Under the pieces are notes generated by a model, which was not told the DNA's origin, searched no databases, and worked only from the letters and a program-made list of their open reading frames with translations. Shown here piece after piece: positions 37,001 through 54,029 of a stretch of DNA of 64,000 nt. The DNA is from Gavia stellata. Taxonomy: Eukaryota; Chordata; Aves; Gaviiformes; Gaviidae. The stretch lies in contig NC_082595.1 of assembly GCF_030936135.1 (NCBI RefSeq), forward strand, positions 21,899,930 through 21,963,929. Direction: 5' to 3'. How positions within the stretch are numbered: the stretch's first letter is position 1; the number at the start of each line of letters is the position of its first letter. Both the position numbers and the translations under genes were made by a program.

Positions 37001-40000
37001 GTAGACCCTGAAGAGAGTAAGCTTCTTGTCAGAGTGTAGCATCAGTTTATTCCTTTATCCACTGATCACTAGAACACACATGTGCATTTTTCCTAAGAAT
37101 ATTTAGTACTATCTTACTGTTAACCATTAGTCACTTCTGTATTGTGGACCCAACTTATGTACTGTTGAACAAACGGGCAGTCCTCCTAAGAAAAGGGATC
37201 AAACTAAGCTCATATTTTCCTGTGGGAAGAATGATGAAGTCATACATAGCATATGTGAAAAATTTTAAGCTAAGATATGGCTTCATTCTTGTTACGTTGT
37301 TTATGTAAGGTATGAACACATTTATAGACAATTCCTAGACACATTTTCAGACATACTTTAAACTAAGTATAGTGAAAATATTGAGGATATCTCAGTTAAG
37401 TTTTTTCTCTTTTTCATGTAGAGAGCTGCACAAAGTTCTGCCCTGAAATTCAAAAGGTACGTGTTTATTTCTAGGTTGCTATCTCCCATAAACTATATTG
37501 CAAACCACTTCAGTGTTTCTGTAACTAGCAAAGAAATGCCACTATTGGGAGGTACATTTCTTTTTTCTTGTCACATATTAGAAAAACAGCTCACAATAAG
37601 TTTCGCTTTTATCCTTGTTGAAGAAAATTGGCAGCTAATTTTGATAATGCAAGAAACGAGGAAGAGAAAAAAAAGATGTCAGATTCAGATGAAAGTTTGC
37701 CAGATTTGGACACAAATATCAGTGAGGAGAATGAAACTCCATACACTGTGAATAAAAGGTAAGTAGGATTTGATTTTTTTTTTTTCCTAATAAGATCTGT
37801 ATGGCAATTGCAGTATGTAGTGGTCTAGATTTGTTTATTTACATCAGAATGTAGAAAAATACTGCTGTAAAAATAACTTTCAAAGAAAATTGGTATCTGA
37901 GACACTATTTTTTTTCTGGAAATTTCAAATATAGTATAGCAACTGACATGCGATGATATTTAATGCTTACAACCAAAAGTCATTTGTGTGAAGATGTGAG
38001 GGTAATTGCCTTACGTGCTTTCAAGAGTCAGTTTCCCTTGTTTTTTTGATCTTCAAGACTATTATTTAGACCTGTATAGGTGTTGAGTGATCCCTCTAGA
38101 ATGGTATTTCAGCAGATGTATTAGATCTGTCAAGATCATCTTTGTATCTTGTAAATTTAATGTTAAGTGTATCTTTATTTAGTGGTAAGTTATATATCTC
38201 AATGTTAAGTTATATATCTTATCTTTTTTTTTTTAGATTTCTTGAGAGTTTTAAAAATATAGAGCCTATTGGTGAAGGTGGTTTTGGGAACGTTTTCAAA
38301 GCAACAGCAAAGCTTGATGAGAGAACCTATGCAGTCAAACGAGTTCAATTCACAAAGTACGTACTGTATATTTAATTCTGTTTTTTATTTTAGGACAACC
38401 ATAATCAAGATTTTAGTACTTTGCTTTGTTTCTTTAGTAATCCTAGGAGTGTTTAAGCAATTTTAATTATTAATTGTCCATTCTTTCTGGTAAACTGTTT
38501 ATTTCTAAGTGAAGCTGAAAATGGCATGCAACTCTTGTTAATTTTTGCATGCACTGGAATAATTTCAGATGGAGCTGTAAAAAAAGTAGATTTGCTAAGT
38601 TCTACTTTCCCTAAACTCACTAGTGCTCTGGTTATTAATATTGCAATATGTGTTTGAAGAAAACTTATTAATAAAACATTGAAAGCAGCACTGTTACTTT
38701 TGACAGGTTACATGGAAAATTTACATATCAGTAATGCATAACACTATAATTAGGGAAAATAGAGAAAAATGAAAGTAATACATTTTGTCATTTGTAATTG
38801 GAAAATGCTTCATATATGACCCATGTAGTCATTATTCTCACACTGTGTTACTTGTCCTTTATAAAACTCAACAGAGAATCATGGTCTTAATTTTTTTATA
38901 AAAGTAATTTTCTGTAACCAGTAGCTAGTAGAGTATTTTATCAGCAGCTGAAAAACTTAAATTTCTTTTAGGTAATCTATTTGAAAAGTTTCAAGTTGTT
39001 GGAGATACTTGTCCCTTACACTGTGTAACTGCCCTTCAAATTCTTGTGTTCTTCACAATTATGTCATTTTCATTTGTATTGCAATCCTGAGAACTACACT
39101 AAAAAACATTCTACTGATTCTTCAAATAAAGACTGCTGGTCTGCTGATGGATTTGAACTTACTTCACTAGGCAATGTTACAACAACAAGTACAGGCCAAA
39201 TTTAGTAATAGTTCCTCATGAGTATTTACACTGACTTCTGTATATGAAAGCAAACTTCAGAGTTGAAAACAAGGGTGTTTGCTACATTGTGTTCGGCTAC
39301 CTAATGTAATTACGCATCGCAACTATCTGCTTTTTCCGCTTTTTTTGAGTGGGGCTTTCATTTCTAATATGGTTAAAACATTTTTGCACTTCGAATAACT
39401 GAGCAGATGAAAGAAAACCCACAGAATTTGTAACTACAGTTTTGAACTTGTATGAAGGAAAGTATCATGTTCTTTTTCTAAATTAATGTAAAACTATCTG
39501 TATACCACTACTTGATATCCTGTCTTTTATTTAACTTGGCATTTCCTTATAAAAATTTAATACTATTAGGTTTTGGTTTTTTTTTTCCCCTCATCCAAAT
39601 AGGAATGTAAAGCGTGAAGTAAAAGAACTTGCAAGACTTGACCATGAACACATAGTGCGGTATTATTGTAGCTGGAAAGGGTGCGATCATGTAACTTATC
39701 CAGACTCAAGGTAACTACAAGATAGTAGTTTGTACTCACAAACTTGTTTACTATAGTTAATTTTGTGTTGTAAAAAGAAAGGCTGATGATTGGTTATAAA
39801 TCATTACACAATTATAAATGCATACACATACTTACACACTGTTAGGAAAAAAGTCACAGTACTTTTCAGCAGCAGGTCGTATATAATTAAGTATTCTTTT
39901 CCTTGTTGAGTAAGATAACATTATGTAATTTTATCTTTCTCCTCTCTCTTAATATACAGAACTTGCTGAATCTATAGAGGAGTGTAAGAATGCAGAACTC

Positions 40001-43000
40001 AAAATTTGGGGCTAGAATTAACAACAGAAACTAAAAATTGTCTGGCAGTTGGCTGCCAAATCCCTGATTGCAAGTTTCCTTTTTTTTAGTAAGTACTGGT
40101 CAGCCAGTAGCTCTCATAGATTTAATTATTTCTTTAAGTTAGCATTTTAACCATGATGCCTGAAACAGTTTTGGTTGTTGAGAACAGAAATACAAAATTA
40201 AATGTTCTTTCATTTAGAGGTAGTCTTTCAGCACTAAGACTTCTGGGAAGACAGTGGTCAGAGTTTTAGTTGTAAGTTAGGTTATTAACTTTTCAAAGCT
40301 TCTGTGGTAAGCTTTTTTTCACTAGCTGTAAATTCATACCCTTCAGATAGGTTGCCACACTAACCTAGAGCCATAAAATAGTAATGAATTCAAAATTATG
40401 CTTGGCATGATATCTGTCCAGTGCACTCAGTAAATGAGGAATAAAACAGGGAAAAAAGCCTCATGTCAAAACCCAACCATTAATATGTTGGAGTCTCAAT
40501 ATCACTTATGCATTTTATATTGAACAGTTATTGGGTAAAAGACAGAAAAAAAGTCCTCAAAGCTGAGGTCCCAGCCTGGAATTCCACTTAGTGCCCTGAC
40601 CTCAAGGCCACAGAGAGTCCCAAGCCACTTAATGCTTGTTCTTTCAGTGCCTCAGGCAGCTTTATTCCAGGGCACTCACATCACACAGTGCAAGTAGGAA
40701 AAAGTGGTGCCTCCTCCTCTTCATATTATTCTTCCCCTCACAATCTCCAGCTTCAGCCTATCCTATGGGCTGATGGTGAGGGAACTCTTCTGGAAAGTAG
40801 GAGGCTGTCAGGTGGGTGAATATATTTCATGAGGATTTCCATCTCTTGGAAGTCTAACTGGCAGACTGATGTCAAAGATGGTCACCCTCTTGAAGGGACA
40901 GAGGTTGAAAGAATGTGATCATTCTGAGTAGGAGAGGAAGGCTAATGCTGTGTTTGTTGAGCAGAATAGAGAATACCTGCCAGGGACTTGCAGCAGTTCC
41001 TACAGGGCAAGATGGGAGCCAAGGACAGTGCTATTTCCTCCTGTATAAGACATGCCTCTAGATAGGAGGGGAGCACAATTTGGGTACTCAGAAAACATTC
41101 AGTGTGAACAAGGAAGCAAGCAAAACTTTAGGAATATTCCAGGGGTATGTAGCAACTTTTTGCAGACGACACCAAGTTGGGAGGGAGTGTTGATCTGCTT
41201 GAGGGTAGGAAGGCTCTGCAGAGGGATCTGGACAGGCTGGATCAATGGGCTGAGGCCAACCGGATGAAGTTCAATAAGGCCAAGTGCCGGGTTCTACACT
41301 TCGGCCACAACAACCCCAGGCAACGCTACAGGCTTGGGGATGAGTGGCTGGAAAGTTCCCCCGCAGAAAAGGACCTGGGGGTGTTGATCGACAGCCGGCT
41401 GAATATGAGCCAGCAGTGTGCCCAGGTGGCCAAGAAGGCCAACGGCATCCTGGCTTGTATCAGAAATGGTGTGGCCAGCAGGAGCAGGGAGGTGATCGTG
41501 CCTCTGTACTCGGCTCTGGTGAGGCCGCACCTCGAATACTGTGTTCAGTTTTGGGCCCCTCACTACAAGAAGGACATTGAGGTGCTGGAGCGTGTCCAGA
41601 GAAGGGCGACGAAGCTGGTGAGGGGTCTGGAACACAAGTCTTATGAGGAGTGGCTGAGGGAGCTGGGGTTGTTTAGCCTGGAGAAGAGGAGGCTGAGGGG
41701 AGACCTTATCGCTCTCTACAACTACCTGAAAGGGGGTTGCAGAGAGGTGGGTGTTGGTCTCTTCTCCCAAGTGACTAGTGACAGGACTAGAGGAAATGGC
41801 CTCAAGTTGCGACAGGGGAGGTTCAGGCTAGACATTAGGAAAAAGTTCTTCACTGAGAGAGTGGTGAAACACTGGAATAGGCTGCCCAGGGAGGTAGTAG
41901 AGTCACCCTCCCTGGAGGTATTCAAGGAGCGTGTGGATGTGGCATTGTGGGATGTAGCTTGATGGACATGGTGCTGTGTGGTGTTGGGCGGGTTGTGGCT
42001 TGTTATTGTTGTTGTGTGGCGTGGGTTTTGTGTTTTTTTTTTTTTTTTTTTTTTTTTTTTCCCCAGGTTGGACTCGATGATCTTACAGGTCTTTTCCAAC
42101 CGTACTGATTCTGTGATTCTGTGAACTGAGCAGGGATTCTTTCGTTTGCAGTTCTATTTATTTATATCTAGTACAAATAGGTCTAGGACCTTTTTAAAAA
42201 TCAAAAGACTTGCAGACTTTGTTTTGGGGAGCTCCAAAAATAATAATAATTAACAAAAAGGTTTTTTAAAGCAGAGGAACCCGAGACTCATTGATGGCTT
42301 GGGAGGAATTGTATTTTGCCAATTTCAATGTGGTATATAATTTTCTTTTGCAGGCAGAAGTCAGACAAAGGAATTCTCTGTCTTTTCATCCAAATGGAAT
42401 TATGTGAACAAGGGCCACTGGAAAACTGGATTGAAAAGAACAGACGAGACCGAAAGTATCATGAGATGGCACAAAACAAATTTTTACAAATACTGAAAGG
42501 AGTGGAATATATTCATTCTAAAGGATTAATTCATCGAGACCTCAAGGTAAGTAGGATAGATAATCTAAAAAAAAAAAAAAAAAGATGAAAGTAGTACTTA
42601 TTGGAATTTCAGAAAATGTTAAATTGTTCTAGTCTTTTAGTCTATTATGTACCCTAGTAGTGTACCTCTCCTGATATTGCTAGTGATTAATTTTTTTCAG
42701 CAGCTGGCTGGACTTCATCCTAAAATCAGAAGGTAAACTGGAGGATCTCAGAATGCAGTAGTTCAAAAAAATCAGTAGTCATCAGGTAACAGGCATTTTC
42801 AGTGTATCATGTGTTACTGGGTCACAAGACTGCCTATTGGAAAAAGAAATACTAACTTAACTTGATAAAATAATTAAAACAAAGAAAGTGAAAAGCTGAG
42901 TCCAAGAAGTAGGAAGTCTGCTCTTGCCATATTGTAAAGGGATAGTTTATCCATCCTAATACGTACTGTGTTTGGTAACAACATACTCTAGTTGCTCTTA

Positions 43001-46000
43001 TATCACGTATGCATACAAATATTTGAATGCTATTTTTTTGCACAGAATTTCAGTCTCTACAAGTGCACAATCATAAAAAGATTTTATTTCAGTATAAAGA
43101 TTATAAAGGACAAAGTTGGAAGCCTTCAGGGCTTCATATGCCAGCTATATGTTGCTTACAGCGTTTTAAATCACTCACTTCGTGAAAAAGTCATTAGCGT
43201 GGTGGTGTTCTTAAAAGGGCTGTAGTGCGTCACATTAAATGTTGATCTAGGATGCTGTTCTCTTCATATAGTGTCTAACTCCAAACACCTAGAGAGTATT
43301 AGAGCTGAGAGATGATACAGTGATGCTGTCTTCGATGCATATTCTCTTCCTCTCAAGTCTTCCAGTAACCTGCAGTTCATGGACTTCTTGAGCCAGAGAT
43401 TGAAATCTTTTGCATTTTGCATTCACAGTGTAGTTCCAGATGATGTTCACTGCCCACTCATACTACTTTTTTTTTTTTTAAATATATACATATAGCCTCA
43501 GAATATATTCATATCACATGAAGATAAAATAAAAATAGGTGACTTTGGTCTTGTGACTTCTGTGGCGTATGGCACTCTGACTGAGAACAGAGGAACAAAA
43601 TCATATATGGCACCAGAACAGGTAATTATCCTGCTATACTAGTGTCTCTGTAACTAGATTTGCATTATAAACTCAGCATTGGATGCTCTCAATCCTAATC
43701 TCAGTACTCAACCAAGTTGCCTGAAGTTCCCTGGTATGACTGTATATGAGGATAACTGTATTCTGGAGAAAGCTGTCTGCAAGTGTGTCTGATGCTGCGT
43801 GCTGTAAGGAACGCTCTTGCAAAACCAGGCTGCCAGCCATGTATTTCAGTTTGAATTTAGGACCTCTATTAACTGTGGCATTTGAGTCCTTCTATTTGTT
43901 TCATTATCTGTGAGAGATAGATAGATACTGGCATGCCTTAACTGTATAGGTCTGTAGAAGTCTTAATTTCAGTGTGTTTAATGTGACATAATAGCCACTG
44001 TAGCAGAAGGGGTTAACGACTAGTAAGATCAAGTAGGAACAGTCCTGTAGCATTGGGGTGGAAAACTTCTACTGACTTCAAATTTTGCTTTGAGAAGTGC
44101 TGTCCAGTTGGATTTGATACCTACATTGTTCTTGTTCTAATCTTTGTAGTGCGGGGACAGCTATGGAATGGAAGTAGATATTTATGCACTGGGATTAATT
44201 TGGTTTGAAATTCTTTCAGCATCCAGTTGTCATGAGAAAATGAAGGTATGTAATCCTTACATTTAAAACAAAGTCTCACTGTCATTGTTTTGTCTTGCTG
44301 CTGGTATCACATGCCAATTGCATGCTAGAAGGAATCTGTATATCTCTGTACAGTCTCCATTTATATTTTCCCCTTGATTCATTTCTGTAAGGCCTGAAGT
44401 CCTCAAACTCAGCTGAAATGTAGTAACTGAAGAAATATTATTGGTTTTATTTCACTTATGTCCTACTGACATACACATTAAAGCCTGGGCATGCTAAAGA
44501 ATAATGTCTAGCAAAAAAGATTCCAAATGTCTGATAGATCTTTTTGTTTGATCAGAATATTTGAAGGGAATATTTTTCTAATCTTAGAAAATAAAAATTA
44601 TGAATGGCAGTTTTGTCTCTGCTGCGCTCTCATCTTCACTACACAGTGGAACAAGAACAAAGTTTCTACAAAGCCAGAACGCTTGCAGTTTTCCAAAATG
44701 AAAAAAAAAGTGACTTGGAATATGTAGCTTTAATTGAAAAAGATGTTACTTAAAAAAGAAAACAAGCTTTTTTTGAAAAGGTTATCTTTCATGCATCTTT
44801 TGCTTTTTCTTGGTACTCTGCACTTTATTGGTGTAACCGCTCGTATGCTTAAACCTATGTATTTGTTGGACAGCTATGTAGCTTGTCTAAAGTAATTGTA
44901 AGATACATGTACATGGTTGGACCCAGAAGCTCTTGAACACTGTTAGCTTGGTCCTTTTGCCAATATGAGAAAACCTTACCAATGTGTCTGCCTGACTTGC
45001 AGGTTCAACTGGCTCTGTTTAGCTACCTTGTAGTATTTTCTAAGACATCTTGTTCCTGCTCACAGTTGACTGTGCAAATGTGTCCACAGTCCCATGGTGT
45101 TTACAGTCAAAAGGACAAGACCAATTATTTAGTTTTGTTTCCTTAAAGCACAAAAATCTTGCGTCTGTAGGCAGGTAGGGAAGTCATGTGGATGGAAAGT
45201 CCTAGGATGGCCTTCAGCTGCTTCATCAGCTTAAAAAATAATTTCACTTAATGGAGCATGATAAACTCTGTTGTATGGTGCTGGCAAGCCCTGCTGAAAG
45301 AACATCATGCAAAAGTGAAGTTGATGATTATGAGCTGAGTAACTGGTTCAGCTGATGATCACCAGCAGCTAGGGTCACAGGCCTAAAACTGCTGCTGAAA
45401 AGGAGGGAAAAAGCTTGAAGTTCATGCAGGCTGTTGTTTTACTGCATACTGGTTACAAGGGCTTGCTAAGCCAGGCTATAGCATCTATAAGACTAGCTAA
45501 ATGATTCAGGATGCATAGCTAAGTGTGCAAGAATATGACTGTCATCATTGTCAGGCACACATTACACTAGTTAACAGCAAAGCAAATGATGTGGACTGTT
45601 CTGTTTACCCAGAAAGCTACATCATGTGGAGAAATAGTTGTTACCCAGAAACAGTTTCTGAAAGCATGTAATTAGAAATCTTGTATGTGTTAGTTGCTTT
45701 GAACTCCACCGAGCATTTTCTGCAGTGACGTAGAAGTGCATGGTACTAAACAAGGTAAAAGGGAGGAAGCACACCTGCTTGGCTTGCAAATAGTAACATC
45801 CAAAGTAGGAAATTTAGTCATCTTGCTTTTTTTTTTTAATGTGGTAAAAGGACACAAAACCACTACTTTTAAATTAAGGAAAGGAGGATAATGGTTCTGA
45901 AATAGAGAGGATTGCTAAAACAAACACATAGTTGTAGAGTGTGAAGCTTTTAAGCTTAAAAAGGGACAACAGTTGATGAAAAGACCATAAAAACAAAACA

Positions 46001-46442
46001 AAGTACAACTAAATGGAAAAAACTTTCAAACTGTTTATAGTTACTTTCTTTTTGAAGCCTTACCTTTTTTGTAGATTTGTATTTTCCTAATTACTTCAAT
46101 AAATTATATGGGTCATAAAGTGAGATGCAAAATATAATCACTGAAAACATACTGAAACTGTTGTCTTCTATGAATTTCAGGTATGGCATGACGTTAGAGA
46201 AGGTAAACTTCCAGAGGGTTTCACCAATCAATTTCTAACAACGGTATGGGATTTTTATACATTACTTCAGTTAGTTTATTTACTCTTAAAATTACTTATT
46301 GACATTTAATTTCTTTTTGCAGGCATCTATAATCAAAAAGATGCTTTCAAAAGACTCTTCAGGAAGATACTCTGCATCTGAAATACTCGAGTTTCTTAAG
46401 TCTGTTGATAAAGACAATTCACTTAAAACTCATACTCAGTAA
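28010..46442 (+). CDS. EIF2AK2: Interferon-induced dsRNA-activated eIF2alpha kinase (PKR)
   Basis: Cytoplasmic kinase that binds double-stranded RNA, dimerises, autophosphorylates and phosphorylates eIF2alpha to stop translation. Fifteen coding exons: 28,010-28,113 (exon from 27,987), 31,656-31,770, 33,071-33,240, 34,048-34,174, 35,855-35,937, 36,873-36,963, 37,422-37,456, 37,624-37,758, 38,237-38,356, 39,603-39,710, 42,354-42,546, 43,496-43,621, 44,150-44,245, 46,181-46,243 and 46,323-46,442. All junctions are GT-AG and in phase; the total is 1,686 nt, 561 residues plus TAA, against 551 in human. Order: dsRBD1 (residues 5-73), dsRBD2 (about 99-168), a charged linker (173-286), kinase (288-550). 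The start [13 protein letters not shown] is the first ATG after the acceptor and opens directly on dsRBD helix 1. No frameshift or stop is present, so the gene looks intact. The large introns hold an LTR and CR1 copies. Confidence 0.96.
30423..31000 (-). mobile_element. Solo-type LTR, copy 2, inside EIF2AK2 intron
   Basis: On the minus strand it starts TGTAATGGGT and ends CCCACCACA, 578 bp, flanked by GTCAC (30,418-30,422) and GTCAG (31,001-31,005), again a five-base duplication with one mismatch. It aligns along its whole length with copy 1 at 25,205-25,807, for example both contain GGAAGTAGTGA and TCTCCCCCATCCCAC. It is more eroded: the TATA box is lost (AGCAAGAAAAGC) and the ATTAAA signal is changed to CTAAAC. 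It lies antisense to EIF2AK2, between coding exons 1 and 2. Confidence 0.85.
31182..31201. repeat. Poly-T tract
   Basis: A run of about 20 T in the EIF2AK2 intron after the first coding exon, a little downstream of LTR copy 2. Confidence 0.8.
32462..32590 (+). repeat. CR1 LINE 3'-end fragment
   Basis: It contains the diagnostic CR1 tail: 'TTCAAAAAACGTGTAGATGTGGCATTG', a GTTGGGTTGATGGTTGG-type segment, then 'GATCTTACAGGTCTTTTCCAACC' and 'GATTCTGTGATTTT'. It is about 125 bp, in the sense orientation within an EIF2AK2 intron, a 5'-truncated insertion. Confidence 0.85.
33071..34174 (+). other. EIF2AK2: EIF2AK2 dsRBD2 (coding exons 3-4)
   Basis: Residues 74-172. Helix 1 is [13 protein letters not shown], the loop [11 protein letters not shown] replaces the canonical GPxH form, the strands are [15 protein letters not shown], and the second helix is [18 protein letters not shown]. 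The helix start lacks the KK pair seen in dsRBD1, keeping Lys154 and Lys159. A weaker second domain is also typical of mammalian PKR. Exon 3 contains a linker rich in small residues before the domain. Confidence 0.88.
33335..33470 (+). repeat. CR1 LINE internal fragment
   Basis: 'CTAGAGAAAATCCAGTGGAG', 'AAGGTGGTTAAGGAGTTGGA' and 'GAGGAGAGGCTACGAGGACT' followed by 'GTTTAGCTGGGAGAAGAG' match the conserved CR1 ORF2 3' region, with several small deletions. The copy is old and broken. Confidence 0.7.
38237..46442 (+). other. EIF2AK2: EIF2AK2 kinase domain (coding exons 9-15)
   Basis: The glycine loop is IGEGGFGNV (298-306). The ATP-anchoring lysine is Lys321 (YAVKRV), and its probable partner is Glu335 in the helix [11 protein letters not shown]. 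The catalytic loop is HRDLKPQN (423-430), and DFG is at 443-445. The activation segment has Thr456 and Thr461, matching the human autophosphorylation sites Thr446 and Thr451, followed by SYMAPEQ. The insert between strands 4 and 5 (about 352-368) is much shorter than the human acidic insert. Confidence 0.9.
41150..42123 (+). mobile_element. 5'-truncated CR1 LINE, young copy, with intact ORF2 C-terminus
   Basis: The last part of a CR1 retrotransposon. An open frame of 261 codons (41,177-41,962) covers the end of the reverse-transcriptase ORF, with typical CR1 words ([60 protein letters not shown]). It is followed by the 3' UTR and the terminal GATTCTGTGATTCTGTGAA-type repeat at 42,107-42,123. 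The left edge merges with less clear sequence and the true breakpoint may be a little to either side. It lies in the EIF2AK2 intron between coding exons 10 and 11, sense orientation. A T28 run interrupts the 3' UTR at 42,033-42,060. It is not a host gene. Confidence 0.9.
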
Positions 46443-47830
46443 ATGCCCTTTTAAAAGGCTTTCAGACTGTGTTTAAATCCAGATTCTGATGTCTGTTGAA
46501 ACTGATGAAATAACAGCAAATGCCAGAAGCAACAACAAGACTTAGGATATGTCTTCTCCCTGGTGTTTCACCTTCCTGTCATTGAGGAGCTCATCAGCCA
46601 AAAGGGTCACATCCCCATTCATGCCCATCAGCTGCAAACTAGGACAGCATGCTTCTGCAAGCAATCACTTGCAATTTTTTTCACCTGGAAACACAGGTTG
46701 TGGATGAGCTGAACTATATTGTACAATTAAGTACAGGAACCTAGTCCTTGTCTCCTAGAAGATTAAATTGATATGGTGCTAACTGGCCTGTGGCAAATCC
46801 CTGTATGCATGCTCTTAACATGTGCTGCATCCAGCTGCTATCTATTGCTTTCCATGGAAGAAGTGCTGTCTTGTGGTATGTGACTCAAACCTTTCTGATT
46901 TGTTCAGTGATGTTTTTAATGATTACTAGAACGCTCCCATTAATACCAAGACTAATTTTGGTAGAAAAGATACTAGGAATAGGTGTGGGTTATTCTTCAC
47001 TGAATTTCAGTTCTTTAAGGTGAACGTTCTTATCTCTGCAAACTTGTTGAACACCTGCCACCTTCAGTGCTCTAGAATTTAAAAATACATACTTTTGAAG
47101 TAAACATTCCTTGAGAAGTTAAATGTTATGCATTCAGGAAATTTCTAGGAAATCTAGTTTAGATTTGTTCTAAACTTTTGAAAACCTTAGATTTTGAGGG
47201 TGTGGCATTTTTTTCCCGGAAAGGAACACTTAAGGTGCTCTTAATATCGCAAAAGTCTCCAGTTTCCTCAACAGTAACCATTTGAAATCCTGTGCTGACA
47301 GAGCACCTTAAACATTCTCTCCCATTCTGCTAGGTTTTAATTCCTTATTGTAATACTGAGGTATGCCCTAACCCTTAACAACCCTTACTGAGTGCATCTG
47401 ATGGTCTTACTGTCAGCCCAAAAAAGGTTAACAGCAGTTTGCCTGTCACTCTTTAGTTGTACACTTCAAAGAGTTTAGACTTGCCTGGACTGGAAGAATT
47501 GTGTGTGTGGTGGTGGGGAGCAGGGAGAAAAGACAGGCAAATTAGTCCTTCAGATGCTTGTCTTTGAGGTGTATCTTGTCAAACTATTCATTGCTGTGGA
47601 GTCCATGTAACTCCATAGAGGTAAATGAGCAGAGATTACTATATGTGGTACCTATTTTTCTGCTTAGAGAAGTACTGTATGCTTTTTCTGAAATGTTAAA
47701 TGGGTTAAAAGTGGGTGCTTAGTTAAAAGGAATATAAACAAATGCATAGTAATTTTTACATTCTTATGGTAATTACTGCTGATCTGCTGCAAGTACTTGT
47801 TGCTAAATAAAGAGTCTGATTTTACAACCT
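46443..47830 (+). other. EIF2AK2: EIF2AK2 3' untranslated region
   Basis: From the TAA at 46,440-46,442 to the best poly(A) signal, AATAAA at 47,806-47,811, followed about 35-55 bases later by a T-rich run (47,850-47,862). That gives a 3' UTR of about 1.4 kb. A later AATAAA near 48,231 could serve as an alternative. Open frames inside are short and without features. Confidence 0.6.
47806..47811 (+). terminator. EIF2AK2: Probable EIF2AK2 poly(A) signal
   Basis: A canonical AATAAA followed by a U-rich element within about 55 bases. It was chosen as the first canonical hexamer I could see downstream of the stop codon. Confidence 0.55.
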
Positions 47831-48403
47831 TTTGCAAGGCCTGAAGTTGTTTTTTTTTTTTTCTCTCCATATCATGAACCACAAACACATAGAGCATTTC
47901 ATTATTCTGGACTAATTAGTATTTCTTTGCAGTGGTCAAGGTCTGGGAGAAATGATATCCTGACACAGACAAAATGCCACTAGTTCCACTTCTTCTTCCC
48001 TTTCACCCATAAAACTATACTTATAATATGAAAATTGCTATGTGACAAACTTTGGCTGAATATCCTTTACAGTTCTTGGACAGAGCATCCATAATACCAT
48101 TACCTTCTCACTGCTGAATAACAGTGAGCTTGGCCCAGCAGGTTTTGGTACTTTTTTTTTGGTAGTATTTGTACACTTCAGCAGTACCTTTCTATTAGTG
48201 ACTGTTTACAGTAGCACCTGCTGTTCCCTAAAAATAAAAGGTCTATAAAATGTATTTTTTATATATATTAAAAAACCAACATGATCTGGTACTATTTAGT
48301 TATGCAAAATATGCACCTTTACATACAACAGAATATTGGTTCAAATAACATCACTGTAATGTTTCACAAGCTTTTTTTTTCCCCACCAGGTCTAAGACAG
48401 TAA

Positions 48404-48419
48404 GGGGGGGGGGGGGGGG
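48404..48419 (+). repeat. Poly-G run (G16)
   Basis: Sixteen consecutive G after TAA, in the narrow gap between the convergent EIF2AK2 and GPATCH11 genes. Such runs are prone to sequencing error, so the exact length is uncertain. Confidence 0.9.
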
Positions 48420-48500
48420 AGAGTCTGATGTTTAGACATATCTGTAAAGATGAAAAAAACCCCTGTTTAACACATTATACAGCAGAGTAACTAGCCAATA

Positions 48501-48506
48501 TTTATT
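48501..48506 (-). terminator. GPATCH11: Candidate GPATCH11 poly(A) signal
   Basis: AATAAA on the minus strand, about 315 bases downstream of the GPATCH11 stop codon. It is a plausible end for a short 3' UTR; a later signal cannot be excluded. Confidence 0.45.
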
Positions 48507-48819
48507 CCCTTACTCAAACTTGAATTTTATTATCACCTGATCTTGTTCAGTTGGGCAGAGCATAACTGAAGACTGTGGAAGGCTTAACCTGCCTCTTAAT
48601 TATGGTATTTCAATTATAAATGCAAAGTTTTAATTCCTATTAAATTGTGCATCAACAGAAAATCCGTAAGATGCTTCAGAAATGTGAGTTTAACCTGTCA
48701 ACATAACTATTCTTCTGCATACTTTGGTGTGAATTCTTCAGTATGGCACAGCTCCAAACCTTCTAAAGGATATTATGAACTATATATACTTACCTAGCAC
48801 TCCTTCCTTTAGAAAGGCT

Positions 48820-53920
<5,101 letters not shown>

Positions 53921-54029
53921 GTTTAGCACGCATGCCCTGTTTCGACGCCTTTATACCGTCAATACGCGTTATCACGCATTTTATTTCTCTGCAGATTACC
54001 TGAAACGCAGAACCTGCTTTCAAACGGAG

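Noticed and set aside
41177-41962. A 261-codon frame as a host gene
   Set aside because: The wording is the C-terminal end of CR1 ORF2; it is part of the retrotransposon.
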